A stretch of 7,879 bases of DNA from CAYQZD01 sp964421875 (GTDB taxonomy: Bacteria; Electryoneota; Tariuqbacteria; Tariuqbacterales; Tariuqbacteraceae): positions 1-7,879 of the forward strand of contig CAYQZD010000153.1 in the NCBI GenBank assembly GCA_964421875.1, written 5' to 3'. Positions 1 to 6,841 of the stretch are shown piece by piece. The notes under the pieces were generated by a model that saw only the letters and a list, made by a program, of their open reading frames with translations, was not told where the DNA came from and made no database searches. Every line of letters starts with the position of its first letter. Position 1 is the first letter of the stretch. The position numbers were made by a program, and so were the translations under genes.

Positions 1-68
1 TTAAAAAAGGAGTAAGATAAATGAGATTTCTGATACTTTAGTCTTTACCAAATCCTTCCTCTATAAGT

Positions 69-97
69 AATATACTAAAAAGCTGCACAAATGTCAA
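69..97 (-). promoter_or_regulatory. Candidate sigma-70-type promoter, leftward
   Basis: Read on the minus strand, TTGACA (92-97, a perfect -35 match) is followed by a 17-base spacer and TATATT (69-74, five of six matches to the -10 consensus). Transcription would start near position 62 and leave the window to the left, so a divergent gene probably lies just outside. A purine-rich AGGAAGG follows on the same strand, but only a very short frame (TTG start, about 16 codons) opens behind it before a stop. The match is by eye in AT-rich DNA, and the promoter consensus of this organism is unknown. Confidence 0.4.
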
Positions 98-123
98 GTT
101 TATAGGGTAAAAAAGTGTAATAT

Positions 124-152
124 GCATTCCCACGCCGGAGCTTGGGAACGAG
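124..152. repeat. REP-like imperfect palindrome
   Basis: The arms TTCCCA (127-132) and TGGGAA (143-148) pair. After one mismatch (133 against 142) the stem continues with GC/GC and closes on a four-base loop CGGA. The motif, of the form CATTCCCACGC-N-GCGTGGGAACGAG, resembles a dispersed extragenic palindrome that I recall from many unrelated bacterial genomes. This copy has one decayed stem position. It lies alone between the leftward promoter and the phosphatase gene, with no T-run, so it is not a clear terminator. Confidence 0.55.
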
Positions 153-285
153 TCAATTATTATCGGCTTGCTGGATAAGCTCCCGCTATTTTAAGGAATA
201 CTACTGCGGCAATATTTGATTTTCACGCCGAAATTAGTTAAAATCTTAAGTAATTGAATTTTGACACCAACGCATAGGTTAATCT

Positions 286-1149
286 ATGGACAAGCTCAGT
301 ATTTTAATTTTATGCCGGGGAAACATTACCAGAAGCCCCTTCATCGCCGGCTATCTTAATCATCTTCACCGCAACTCTGACCTCGCCTATAAAATCCACC
401 TGGACATCGATTCATCGGGTATTGAAGGCAAGACCGATCTGCCGGTACACCCCAGGATTTTAGAGCAGGGCTTTAAACTTGGTTTCGATATGGCTATGTA
501 CCGCAGCAAACACGCCAACCTCAAAGCCCTGGAACGCGCCGACATCATCCTGACCACCGACCGCAAACAAACGGGAAGAATATATAGAACCTATCCTCAT
601 CTGAAGGATAAAACCTATCACTACTATGAATTTGGTAGAGTCGGAGAATTTGAAATTATAGATATGGATGATCCCTCAAGGAGTGATTCGACAATTTCCT
701 TCGAGGAATTTTTCGAGACTACTGTTCCCGAAGTCAATAGAATCTATGAATATATTGCCGCGACTTACACCAGAAGTATAGATGAACAGGGTGAATTCAA
801 TTCCAAAATCTTAAGAAAACAGATTTCCGAAAAACGCAAGAGTGTCAAGCCCTACAATTTTTTAACCAAGCGAAGTTATCCGGTCTGCCCCTTCTGCCAA
901 TCGAAACGGTTAAGGCGTATCAAGCGGAAAGGTATCCTGCAGCGGCACCTCTGGCCCCTTTTCAACGGTTACCCCTATCACTGCGGCCACTGTAACCGCA
1001 ATATCATAATGTTCATCGGCTCGAAAATCGACGCCCGGTTTCGTCGTGAAAGGAAAATGCAGAAATGGAAAGAATTTCTTGAATCCGACACGGAAAAGAA
1101 TCCGGAGATGAATCGGGCTGAGAGCGGAAGCTCTCAGAACTCGGCATAA
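286..1149 (+). CDS. Low-molecular-weight phosphotyrosine phosphatase-like protein with C-terminal zinc ribbon
   Basis: Residues 4-18 carry the LMW-PTP/arsenate reductase phosphate-binding loop in the form CX5RS: Cys10 is the predicted nucleophile and Arg16 the phosphate-binding arginine, with Asn13 and Ser17 also conserved. Further family landmarks are a serine-glycine turn near 43-45, the helix around 57-95 ending in ADIILTTD, and Asp129-Pro130 at the place of the general-acid Asp-Pro. The aromatic residues that usually follow are replaced by Ser-Arg. The domain ends near residue 162. After a basic linker come Cys201/Cys204 and Cys233/Cys236, a zinc ribbon with an Arg/Lys-rich knuckle. At 287 residues the protein is about twice the usual 140-160. 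There is no signal peptide, so it is probably cytoplasmic. The likely reaction is hydrolysis of phosphotyrosine or a related phosphoester, but the substrate is unknown and arsenate reductase activity cannot be excluded. The ATG places the P-loop at the usual distance from the N terminus; upstream there is only a weak AGG. Confidence 0.8.
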   Translation: MDKLSILILCRGNITRSPFIAGYLNHLHRNSDLAYKIHLDIDSSGIEGKTDLPVHPRILEQGFKLGFDMAMYRSKHANLKALERADIILTTDRKQTGRIYRTYPHLKDKTYHYYEFGRVGEFEIIDMDDPSRSDSTISFEEFFETTVPEVNRIYEYIAATYTRSIDEQGEFNSKILRKQISEKRKSVKPYNFLTKRSYPVCPFCQSKRLRRIKRKGILQRHLWPLFNGYPYHCGHCNRNIIMFIGSKIDARFRRERKMQKWKEFLESDTEKNPEMNRAESGSSQNSA

Positions 1150-1450
1150 GCTTAGGGGATATTAGTATAGATATAATCCGCTTCAAACATCATCTTAAGA
1201 CCACAATATCATTAGTTGATATTTACCCCTGCCTATCAGACCTCTATTATAATCTAATCTGTGCTGACAGAAATCTTCCTCCCGGAAGTTATCCTCTTAT
1301 AACCTGAGATGCCATAACACCTCTCCACAATATTGAATTATTAGAATATTTTGATTACTTTAAATGTTCATACATAATACACGTTCTCGAAACTCGGCGA
1401 TTAACTGTCAACAATATCATAGCTTATTTCTGAGTAAAGATTTTTTGAAT

Positions 1451-1474
1451 CGCTGATTAACGCTGATTTCACAG
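1451..1474. repeat. Short iterated repeat, 10-base unit
   Basis: CGCTGATTAA is followed directly by CGCTGATTTC and then ACAG. The word belongs to a type of intergenic repeat (GATTAACGCTGATTTCACAG and variants) that I recall from many environmental bacterial genomes. A related but differently spaced copy lies at 1592-1618, sharing ATTAA, GC and ATTTCA in the same order. No coding role is visible. Confidence 0.4.
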
Positions 1475-1591
1475 TTGCATATTCAATTAAAACTGACATT
1501 TGAGTCCATATCATAGGAATTATATATCACTTTAGCTTGATGAAGTTAATGACATATATGTATTTGTTTATTTGGAGCTTATATTCACAAC

Positions 1592-1618
1592 GGATTAAGC
1601 GAATTAAGCGAATTTCAA
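1592..1618. repeat. Short iterated repeat, three 9-base units
   Basis: Three consecutive nine-base units read GGATTAAGC, GAATTAAGC and GAATTTCAA. The last unit diverges the way the end of the 1451-1474 repeat does (ATTTCA), which suggests that the two elements are related. It lies in non-coding DNA about 160 bases before terC. Confidence 0.45.
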
Positions 1619-1780
1619 AAAGGTATATTTTTAAATCTATAAGAATGTATAATTATGGAAGTTAGCTCCACTTCACATCGATAAGGAGTTACCGAAACTC
1701 GATTAAAATCCTGCAAGGATAACATTGTTTATCACAATTTTCCTAAGCATTAGCCCCTGCAAACTCAACGGTATCATTAG

Positions 1781-2692
1781 ATGACGCTATGGGCGGGATT
1801 GATACTCGGATTGATAGTCCTTACCTGGGCGGACTATCGGCTGGAGAAGGGACGAACTCTCACCACCAGGCTTATCACCCTCAGAGTCCTCGCCTGGATA
1901 ACGCTGGCGCTGGGATTCAACGCCTTCGTTCTGCTGGAATACGGGCAGCAGAAAGCCCTGGAATTCCTCACCGGATACATCGTTGAATACTCCCTCAGCG
2001 TGGACAACCTCTTCGTTTTCATTATGCTCTTCGAATACTTTTCCGCCGACCCCAAGCAGGAGCTTAAAGCGCTGCAGTGGGGAATCTACGGCGCGATGGT
2101 GATGCGGCTGGGATTTATCCTATTCGGCGTGACTTTAATACACGTTTTTCATCCCGTTATCTATGTGTTCGGCGCCTTGCTCCTCTACACCGCGTACAAG
2201 ATGCAGTTTTCCCGTCATTCCGCCCGCCCGCCGGACCAGCTTCCGCTGGTGAAATTATTCAAGAAAGTCTTTCCGGTCACGGATGATTATCATGGCGACA
2301 ATTTTTTTACCCGAATCGAGGGGAAGTTGTTCGCTACTCCGATGGTGGCGCTGGTGATTGCGGTGGAAAGTTCGGATGTTATGTTCGCTATCGACTCCAT
2401 CCCGGCTATCTTAGCGATAACCACCGACCCTTTTATCGTGTTTTCCTCGAACATTTTCGCAATACTGGGACTGAGGGCGCTGTTTTTCTTGTTAGCGCGG
2501 ATGATGAAGTATTTCAAATACCTCAAAACCGGGGTGGCGGTCATCCTCGCTTTTGTGGGATTGAAAATGCTGGTATCGGGATTGTTCCATATTTCGACAC
2601 CGGTGTCTCTGGGAGTGATTTCGTCTGTACTAGCCTTATCTATCGTTGTGTCCGTTTTGGACAAGCGGGGGAATGCCGGCGGAAAAATATAA
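1781..2692 (+). CDS. terC: TerC/Alx family integral membrane protein
   Basis: The family hallmarks are clear: EYSLSVDNLFVF (69-80, with Asp75 and Asn76) and VESSDVMFAIDSIPAI (195-210, with Asp199 and Asp205), followed by TTDPFIVFSSNIFAILGLRA (214-233). The acidic residues in the membrane are the expected metal-handling sites. About eight to nine hydrophobic segments are visible, roughly 2-16, 34-53, 74-88, 101-120, 124-140, 187-212, 217-238, 250-268 and 274-291, with a polar loop at about 141-180. Its 303 residues fit the family (about 300-350). Members such as E. coli Alx affect manganese homeostasis, and plasmid TerC gives tellurite resistance. A manganese or metal-efflux role is the best inference here; tellurite resistance is not implied, because no other ter genes are present. 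The symbol is at family level only. The ATG start gives the usual N-terminal helix, but no Shine-Dalgarno sequence precedes it. I could not recognise the yybP-ykoY manganese riboswitch that often precedes alx genes. Confidence 0.92.
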   Translation: MTLWAGLILGLIVLTWADYRLEKGRTLTTRLITLRVLAWITLALGFNAFVLLEYGQQKALEFLTGYIVEYSLSVDNLFVFIMLFEYFSADPKQELKALQWGIYGAMVMRLGFILFGVTLIHVFHPVIYVFGALLLYTAYKMQFSRHSARPPDQLPLVKLFKKVFPVTDDYHGDNFFTRIEGKLFATPMVALVIAVESSDVMFAIDSIPAILAITTDPFIVFSSNIFAILGLRALFFLLARMMKYFKYLKTGVAVILAFVGLKMLVSGLFHISTPVSLGVISSVLALSIVVSVLDKRGNAGGKI

Positions 2693-2732
2693 GGCTTACA
2701 CCTATGAGATTAACTTTCTAAATTCCATCCGT

Positions 2733-2763
2733 TTGCTTCATCCGCTGTACGGCGGATTCGCAA
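2733..2763. repeat. Imperfect palindrome, possible dispersed repeat
   Basis: The outer arms TTGC (2733-2736) and GCAA (2760-2763) and the inner arms ATCCGC (2740-2745) and GCGGAT (2752-2757) form a hairpin with a small asymmetric internal loop and a six-base apical loop. Read on the minus strand it resembles the widespread ATTGCGAATCCGCC...GGCGGATGAAGCAAT type of extragenic repeat. It begins 40 bases after the terC stop. No T-run follows on the + strand, so a terminator role is possible but unsupported. Confidence 0.45.
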
Positions 2764-2813
2764 TGATAGTCTGAATAGGTATCCATTCCTAGGCGGCAGC
2801 ATGCAATTAAGAG

Positions 2814-2844
2814 ACTCGCAACTCGTAACTCGTAACTCGAAACT
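2814..2844. repeat. Heptamer tandem repeat in the dnaE leader
   Basis: Four and a half units of a seven-base repeat are seen: ACTCGCA, ACTCGTA, ACTCGTA, ACTCGAA and ACT. The array ends five bases before the dnaE ATG and so occupies the place where a Shine-Dalgarno sequence would sit. The two central units are identical and the outer ones differ at one base each. The unit is not a multiple of three and lies outside the coding region. It is like the short tandemly repeated heptamers (STRR) known from cyanobacteria in form but not in sequence. Confidence 0.85.
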
Positions 2845-2849
2845 AAATT

Positions 2850-5800
2850 ATGAGCTTCGTTCATCTGCATAATCACAGCGATTTCAGCCTGCTCGACGGC
2901 GCGATAAAAGTCGAGGACCTGCTGGAACAGGTAAAGGCCTATAAGATGCCCGCGGTGGCTCTCACGGATCATGGAAATATGTTCGGCGCCATCGATTTTT
3001 ACCGCAAAGCTAAGAAGTTCGGTGTCAAACCCATCATCGGCATCGAAACCTATCTTTCGGCTGAAGACGAATTGACATTCGAAGGCGGTCCCACCACGCT
3101 CTATCACCTGGTGCTCCTGGTAAAAAACAATCGTGGTTATCATAACCTGATGAAGCTCTCCTCCAAAGCCTTCCTCCAGGGATTCTATTACAAGCCGCGC
3201 ATCACCCGCGCCTGGCTGAAGGAACACAGCGACGGTCTCATTTGCCTATCCGCCTGCGTTAAAGGTGAAATTGCCCACAACCTTTTGGAAAACAATCCCG
3301 AAGGCGCTCGGGACGCCGCGCTTTTTTACCAAAACCTGTTTGCGGAAGACTTCTATATCGAGATTCAGAATCACGGATTGGAGGCGGAGGATAAGGTTTT
3401 ACCGAGTTTGCTCCAGCTTGCTGAAGCCCTTCGGATTAAGACCGTAGCCACCAATGACTGCCATTACCTTAGAAAAGAGCACGCCAAATCGCATGACATC
3501 CTGCTTTGCATTCAGACCGGCTCCAATCTTGACGATGAGAAACGTTTGAAATACAAGACGGAAGAACTCTACGTCAAGTCTGAAGCGGAGATGCTTGAAA
3601 CTTTTCCCGACAGCCCGGAATCACTGGAAAATACGATGGAAGTGGCGGATAAGTGCAATCTACTGCTGGATTTCACCCAGATGCACCTGCCTAAATTCCC
3701 CCTTCCGGAGAACAGCTCCGCGCGCTCCGTAAGCGAACATCTTGCCCAAACCGTCCGTTCAGCCGCCAAACTCAAATACGGCGAACCATTTTCGGAGGAA
3801 GTGGAAACGCGCATAAACCACGAGTTGAAAATCATCCGGGATATGGGTTTTTCCGGCTATTTCCTGATAGTGCGGGATTTCACCGACTTCGCTCGTTCGC
3901 GCGGTATTGCAGTCGGTCCCGGCAGGGGTTCCGCTGCGGGAAGTCTGGTCTCCTACTGCCTCGGTATTACCAATATCAACCCATTGAAGTATGGCTTGCT
4001 TTTCGAACGCTTCCTCAATCCGGAGCGGGTGACAATGCCCGACATCGACATCGATTTCGCCGATGACCGCCGTGATGAGGTCATCCGCTACGTAAAGGAA
4101 AAATACGGCGAGAACAATGTCACCCAGATAATCACCTTCGGCAAGATGCTGGCCCGGGGCGTGGTGCGGGACGTGGGGCGGGTTATGGGTATCCCTTACG
4201 GCGAGGTGGACCGGCTGGCGAAGAAAATCCCCCACCTCCCCGGTATGACCCTGGAAAGAGCTTTGACCGAAAGCGTCGAACTTCGCGAGGAAATCGAAGC
4301 CAACCCCTCCTACGGGGAGATGATGAAACACTGCCTCATCCTGGAAGGTCTTCGCCGCCAATCCGGCACTCACGCGGCCGGCGTGGTCATCGCCCCGGAC
4401 GATTTGACCAAATACACGCCGCTTTCCAAACCGAGCGATGGGGAGGTCACCTCTCAATACGAAATGGGCAGCCTGGAGCACATCGGCCTGCTAAAGATGG
4501 ATTTTCTGGGGCTCAAGACCCTGACCGTTATCGAAAACACCCTGAAGTTACTGAAACAACGCGGTGTGGAAATTGACATCGACAACCTCCCCCTGAATGA
4601 CGAGAAAACGTTCAAACTCTTTCAGGATGGAAAGACCGTTGGAGTGTTTCAGTTCGAATCCTCCGGGATGAGGGATAATTTGATAAAACTGAAACCGGAA
4701 CGGCTGGAGGACCTCATCGCGATGAACGCTCTCTACCGCCCGGGTCCGATGCAGTTCATCGACGATTTCATCCGTCGCAAACACGGTAAAGCCAGTATCA
4801 AATACCCCCATCCCCGCCTTAAATCCATCTTAGAAGAGACCTATGGCATCATCGTTTACCAGGAGCAGGTGCAGCGCATCGCTCACGATTTTGCGGGATT
4901 TTCTATGGGCAAAGCCGACATTGTCCGCCGCGCTATGGGGAAGAAGAAGAAGGAGGTGATGGAATCGATAAAGGCGGAATTCGTTGAGGGGGTGGTTAAT
5001 AACGGCATTGAGGAGAAGGTCGGCGCTGAAATCTATGAACTGATAGAGAAATTCGCTCAGTACGGATTCAATAAGAGCCATTCCACCGGCTATGCCTGGA
5101 TAGCGCATCAAACCGCCTATTTAAAGGCGCATTTCCCCGCCGAATTTATGGCCGCCACAATGACATCGGAAATCGGGCGCGATTCTTCGCGGTTCATCGT
5201 CCTGGTGGACGATTGTAAGAAGCTGGGGGTGGAAGTCCTGCCGCCGGATGTCAACCGCAGCGGCCGCGATTTCACTGTCAGCGAAGAGGGTATAAGGTTC
5301 GGCCTTAAAGCCATCAAGAACGTGGGGGGAGCCCCGGTTGAATCTATTCTGGATGCGCGAGAGCGGGTGGGAAGGTTCTCCTCCATCTATCAGTTCACCG
5401 AGGAAATCGACCAACGCTCTGTCAACCGCAAAGCGATGGAATCTCTGATACAAGCCGGGGCGCTGGATTCCATCGAGCCCAACCGCGCCCGGCTCTTCGC
5501 CTCCACCGACTCCATCATCAGTTACGGCAATGCGGTGAGCGACGAGCGGGAGCGGGGGCAGTTTTCCATCTTCGACACCGGCGGTTCGACGGAAACCGTT
5601 TTTCCCAAGCCGGAACTGGCGGAGGTCGAGCCCTGGAGCCGGGCGGAAAAATTCAGCCGCGAAAAAGAGATGCTGGGGTATTACATCTCAGGGCACCCGC
5701 TGGAAAAATACCGCGCCGAAGTGGAAAGCTTCTCCAATCCCCCGATTGAAAAACTGGATGATAGCTCCGACGGGACTAAAGTCAGATTGTGCGGCATCAT

Positions 5801-6275
5801 CACCGCCGTGCGCCGGCAGGTCACCCGGAACGGGAAGATGATGCTGGTTGTCCATCTGGAAGATTTCACCGGTTCCGCGGAAATCCTCTATTTCCCCAAA
5901 GAGGACGACACGGAGTATGCCAAAATCGTCACCCCGGACGCGATGGTAGTCCTCACCGGAAGAGCCACCACCAAAGAGGATGAGCCGGTGAAAATTATGG
6001 CTGACAGCTTCATCCCTCTGGAGAGCGCGCGGGAAACCTACACCAAATCGGTGCAGGTCAGCTTCGACAGCGATAATTTCGATTCCGCCCGCCTGAAAAA
6101 GCTGGAGGCGGTGGTTCAAGCTCACCCGGGTGAAGCCCTGCTGGGATTCATTATCCGCTCCGGGGGAAGGATTCTCAGGCTCAAATCCAATAAGTACACA
6201 GTCTCCCCGGACGACCGCCTGCTGAAAGACCTATCGGACCTCGCCGGCGCTGAGAATGTCCGGCTGGGGCAGTGA
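2850..6275 (+). CDS. dnaE: DNA polymerase III subunit alpha (DnaE type)
   Basis: This is the catalytic subunit of the replicative polymerase, extending primers at the fork. The PHP domain spans about 1-275, starting FVHLHNHSDFSLLDG, with TDHGNMFG (39-46), LSACVKGE (133-140) and NDCHYL (202-207). The C-family polymerase core spans about 290-770, with GPGRGSAAGS (356-365), catalytic Asp398 and Asp400 in PDIDIDF, and the third aspartate, Asp551, in KMDFLGLKT. Helix-hairpin-helix and fingers regions follow to about 880. QFSIFD (904-909) fits the internal beta-clamp-binding motif. An OB fold covers about 976-1058 and a small C-terminal domain 1065-1141. The length of 1141 matches DnaE (E. coli 1160); PolC architecture is absent. 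The start is fixed by the PHP motif at the extreme N terminus and lies five bases after the heptamer array with no Shine-Dalgarno sequence. The frame is unbroken. Every mapped PHP metal ligand is present, so intrinsic 3'-5' exonuclease activity is plausible. Confidence 0.98.
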   Translation: MSFVHLHNHSDFSLLDGAIKVEDLLEQVKAYKMPAVALTDHGNMFGAIDFYRKAKKFGVKPIIGIETYLSAEDELTFEGGPTTLYHLVLLVKNNRGYHNLMKLSSKAFLQGFYYKPRITRAWLKEHSDGLICLSACVKGEIAHNLLENNPEGARDAALFYQNLFAEDFYIEIQNHGLEAEDKVLPSLLQLAEALRIKTVATNDCHYLRKEHAKSHDILLCIQTGSNLDDEKRLKYKTEELYVKSEAEMLETFPDSPESLENTMEVADKCNLLLDFTQMHLPKFPLPENSSARSVSEHLAQTVRSAAKLKYGEPFSEEVETRINHELKIIRDMGFSGYFLIVRDFTDFARSRGIAVGPGRGSAAGSLVSYCLGITNINPLKYGLLFERFLNPERVTMPDIDIDFADDRRDEVIRYVKEKYGENNVTQIITFGKMLARGVVRDVGRVMGIPYGEVDRLAKKIPHLPGMTLERALTESVELREEIEANPSYGEMMKHCLILEGLRRQSGTHAAGVVIAPDDLTKYTPLSKPSDGEVTSQYEMGSLEHIGLLKMDFLGLKTLTVIENTLKLLKQRGVEIDIDNLPLNDEKTFKLFQDGKTVGVFQFESSGMRDNLIKLKPERLEDLIAMNALYRPGPMQFIDDFIRRKHGKASIKYPHPRLKSILEETYGIIVYQEQVQRIAHDFAGFSMGKADIVRRAMGKKKKEVMESIKAEFVEGVVNNGIEEKVGAEIYELIEKFAQYGFNKSHSTGYAWIAHQTAYLKAHFPAEFMAATMTSEIGRDSSRFIVLVDDCKKLGVEVLPPDVNRSGRDFTVSEEGIRFGLKAIKNVGGAPVESILDARERVGRFSSIYQFTEEIDQRSVNRKAMESLIQAGALDSIEPNRARLFASTDSIISYGNAVSDERERGQFSIFDTGGSTETVFPKPELAEVEPWSRAEKFSREKEMLGYYISGHPLEKYRAEVESFSNPPIEKLDDSSDGTKVRLCGIITAVRRQVTRNGKMMLVVHLEDFTGSAEILYFPKEDDTEYAKIVTPDAMVVLTGRATTKEDEPVKIMADSFIPLESARETYTKSVQVSFDSDNFDSARLKKLEAVVQAHPGEALLGFIIRSGGRILRLKSNKYTVSPDDRLLKDLSDLAGAENVRLGQ

Positions 6276-6283
6276 ACCGAAGA

Positions 6284-6332
6284 CAGAGAACTGAGAACTG
6301 AGAACCGATAACTGAGAACAGAAAACAGAAAA
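6284..6332. repeat. Heptamer tandem repeat between dnaE and dtd
   Basis: Seven consecutive seven-base units run CAGAGAA, CTGAGAA, CTGAGAA, CCGATAA, CTGAGAA, CAGAAAA and CAGAAAA. The consensus is CTGAGAA, and all units keep a C at position 1 and AA at the end. The array begins eight bases after the dnaE stop and ends ten bases before the dtd ATG, filling most of the intergenic gap. It has no internal hairpin and no T-run, so it is not a terminator; the dnaE transcript probably reads through into dtd. Confidence 0.85.
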
Positions 6333-6342
6333 ACGGCGGCCA

Positions 6343-6780
6343 ATGAAAATCATCCTGCAAAGAGTCCTTGCGGCCCAGGTGAAGGTCAAGGGTGAAACTG
6401 TCGCCAGTATCGGCAAGGGATTCCTGCTATTGGTGGGAATCGGGCCGGAAGATAACGAGGCTGCGCTGATAAAAGCCGCAAAGAAAATCGCCAACCTCCG
6501 CATCTTCGAGGACGATGATGGTAAGATGAACCTCGACCTCCGGCAAACCGGGGGAGAAATCTTAGCCGTGTCCCAGTTCACCCTCTACGCCGACTGCCGC
6601 AAAGGCAACCGCCCCTCCTTTATCGGCGCGGCGGAGCCCGGCAAAGCGGAAGCGCTGTTCGATAAGTTTGTGGAAATCCTCATAGGTCACGGTTTCAAGG
6701 TGGAAGCCGGAGTATTCGGGGAGCGGATGGAGGTGGAATTGGTCAATTGGGGGCCGGTGACGATTTTATTGGAGTATTAA
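6343..6780 (+). CDS. dtd: D-aminoacyl-tRNA deacylase
   Basis: This enzyme hydrolyses D-amino acids from mischarged tRNA, and in the family also glycine from tRNA-Ala, in the cytoplasm as a homodimer. The 145-residue length is the family standard. Visible landmarks are the N-terminal MKIILQRV strand, SQFTLYAD (77-84, with Ser77, Gln78, Phe79 and Thr80 at the usual numbering), KGNRPSF (87-93), and the C-terminal NWGPVT (135-140). The last holds the Gly137-Pro138 pair that forms the cross-subunit chirality filter. Trp136 replaces the Asp more often seen in NDGPVT, a tolerated-looking change outside the Gly-Pro pair. The gene lies 67 bases after dnaE in the same direction and is probably transcribed with it. 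No Shine-Dalgarno sequence is present; GGCGGCC just before the ATG is the only G-rich stretch. The ATG is supported by the family-typical N terminus. Confidence 0.97.
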   Translation: MKIILQRVLAAQVKVKGETVASIGKGFLLLVGIGPEDNEAALIKAAKKIANLRIFEDDDGKMNLDLRQTGGEILAVSQFTLYADCRKGNRPSFIGAAEPGKAEALFDKFVEILIGHGFKVEAGVFGERMEVELVNWGPVTILLEY

Positions 6781-6841
6781 GAGATTTATACTTTTATAAT
6801 GAGCGACCTTAATTATTGTCCCAATTAGAATTCATCCCATA

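Larger units (their letters stand above)
1150..1780. other. Long AT-rich intergenic region without a convincing gene
   Basis: No open frame here has both useful length and a recognisable product; the best is about 30 codons. The stretch is clearly more AT-rich than the flanking genes. It holds two short iterated repeats described separately (1451-1474 and 1592-1618). Two small adjacent hairpins lie about 60-95 bases before the terC start: GAGTT/AACTC (1686-1690/1696-1700) and ATCCT/AGGAT (1708-1712/1716-1720). It could hold the terC promoter and leader or be the remains of a decayed gene, but I cannot tell which. Confidence 0.6.

Noticed and set aside
261..285. TTGACA just before the phosphatase gene as a + strand -35 box
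   Set aside because: No acceptable -10 box lies 16-18 bases downstream; at the proper spacing the sequence overlaps the start codon and matches poorly.
1253..1310. CTTCC/GGAAG mini-hairpin as a terminator of the phosphatase gene
   Set aside because: The stem is only five pairs, lies more than 100 bases after the stop, and has no T-run.
1364..1456. A 30-codon open frame in the long intergenic region
   Set aside because: No ribosome binding site, no recognisable motif, and a length expected by chance.
1640..1780. A yybP-ykoY manganese riboswitch before terC
   Set aside because: AAGGAGTTACCG at 1683-1694 is faintly similar to part of the conserved core, but the second conserved half and the pairing pattern are not recognisable.
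2718..3227. A 169-codon minus-strand open frame over the dnaE start
   Set aside because: It overlaps the conserved PHP domain, and its C-terminal part is the heptamer array and palindrome read backwards.
3759..4481. A 240-codon minus-strand open frame inside dnaE
   Set aside because: It lies wholly within conserved dnaE coding sequence on the opposite strand and shows no recognisable domain; its length reflects the codon composition of dnaE.
6122..6581. Two minus-strand frames rich in Ser, Val, Leu and Phe across the dnaE-dtd gap
   Set aside because: Their repetitive peptide (FSVLSSQ-like) is simply the heptamer array read backwards, and the rest overlaps dnaE or dtd coding sequence. Such frames are a known source of false hypothetical proteins.
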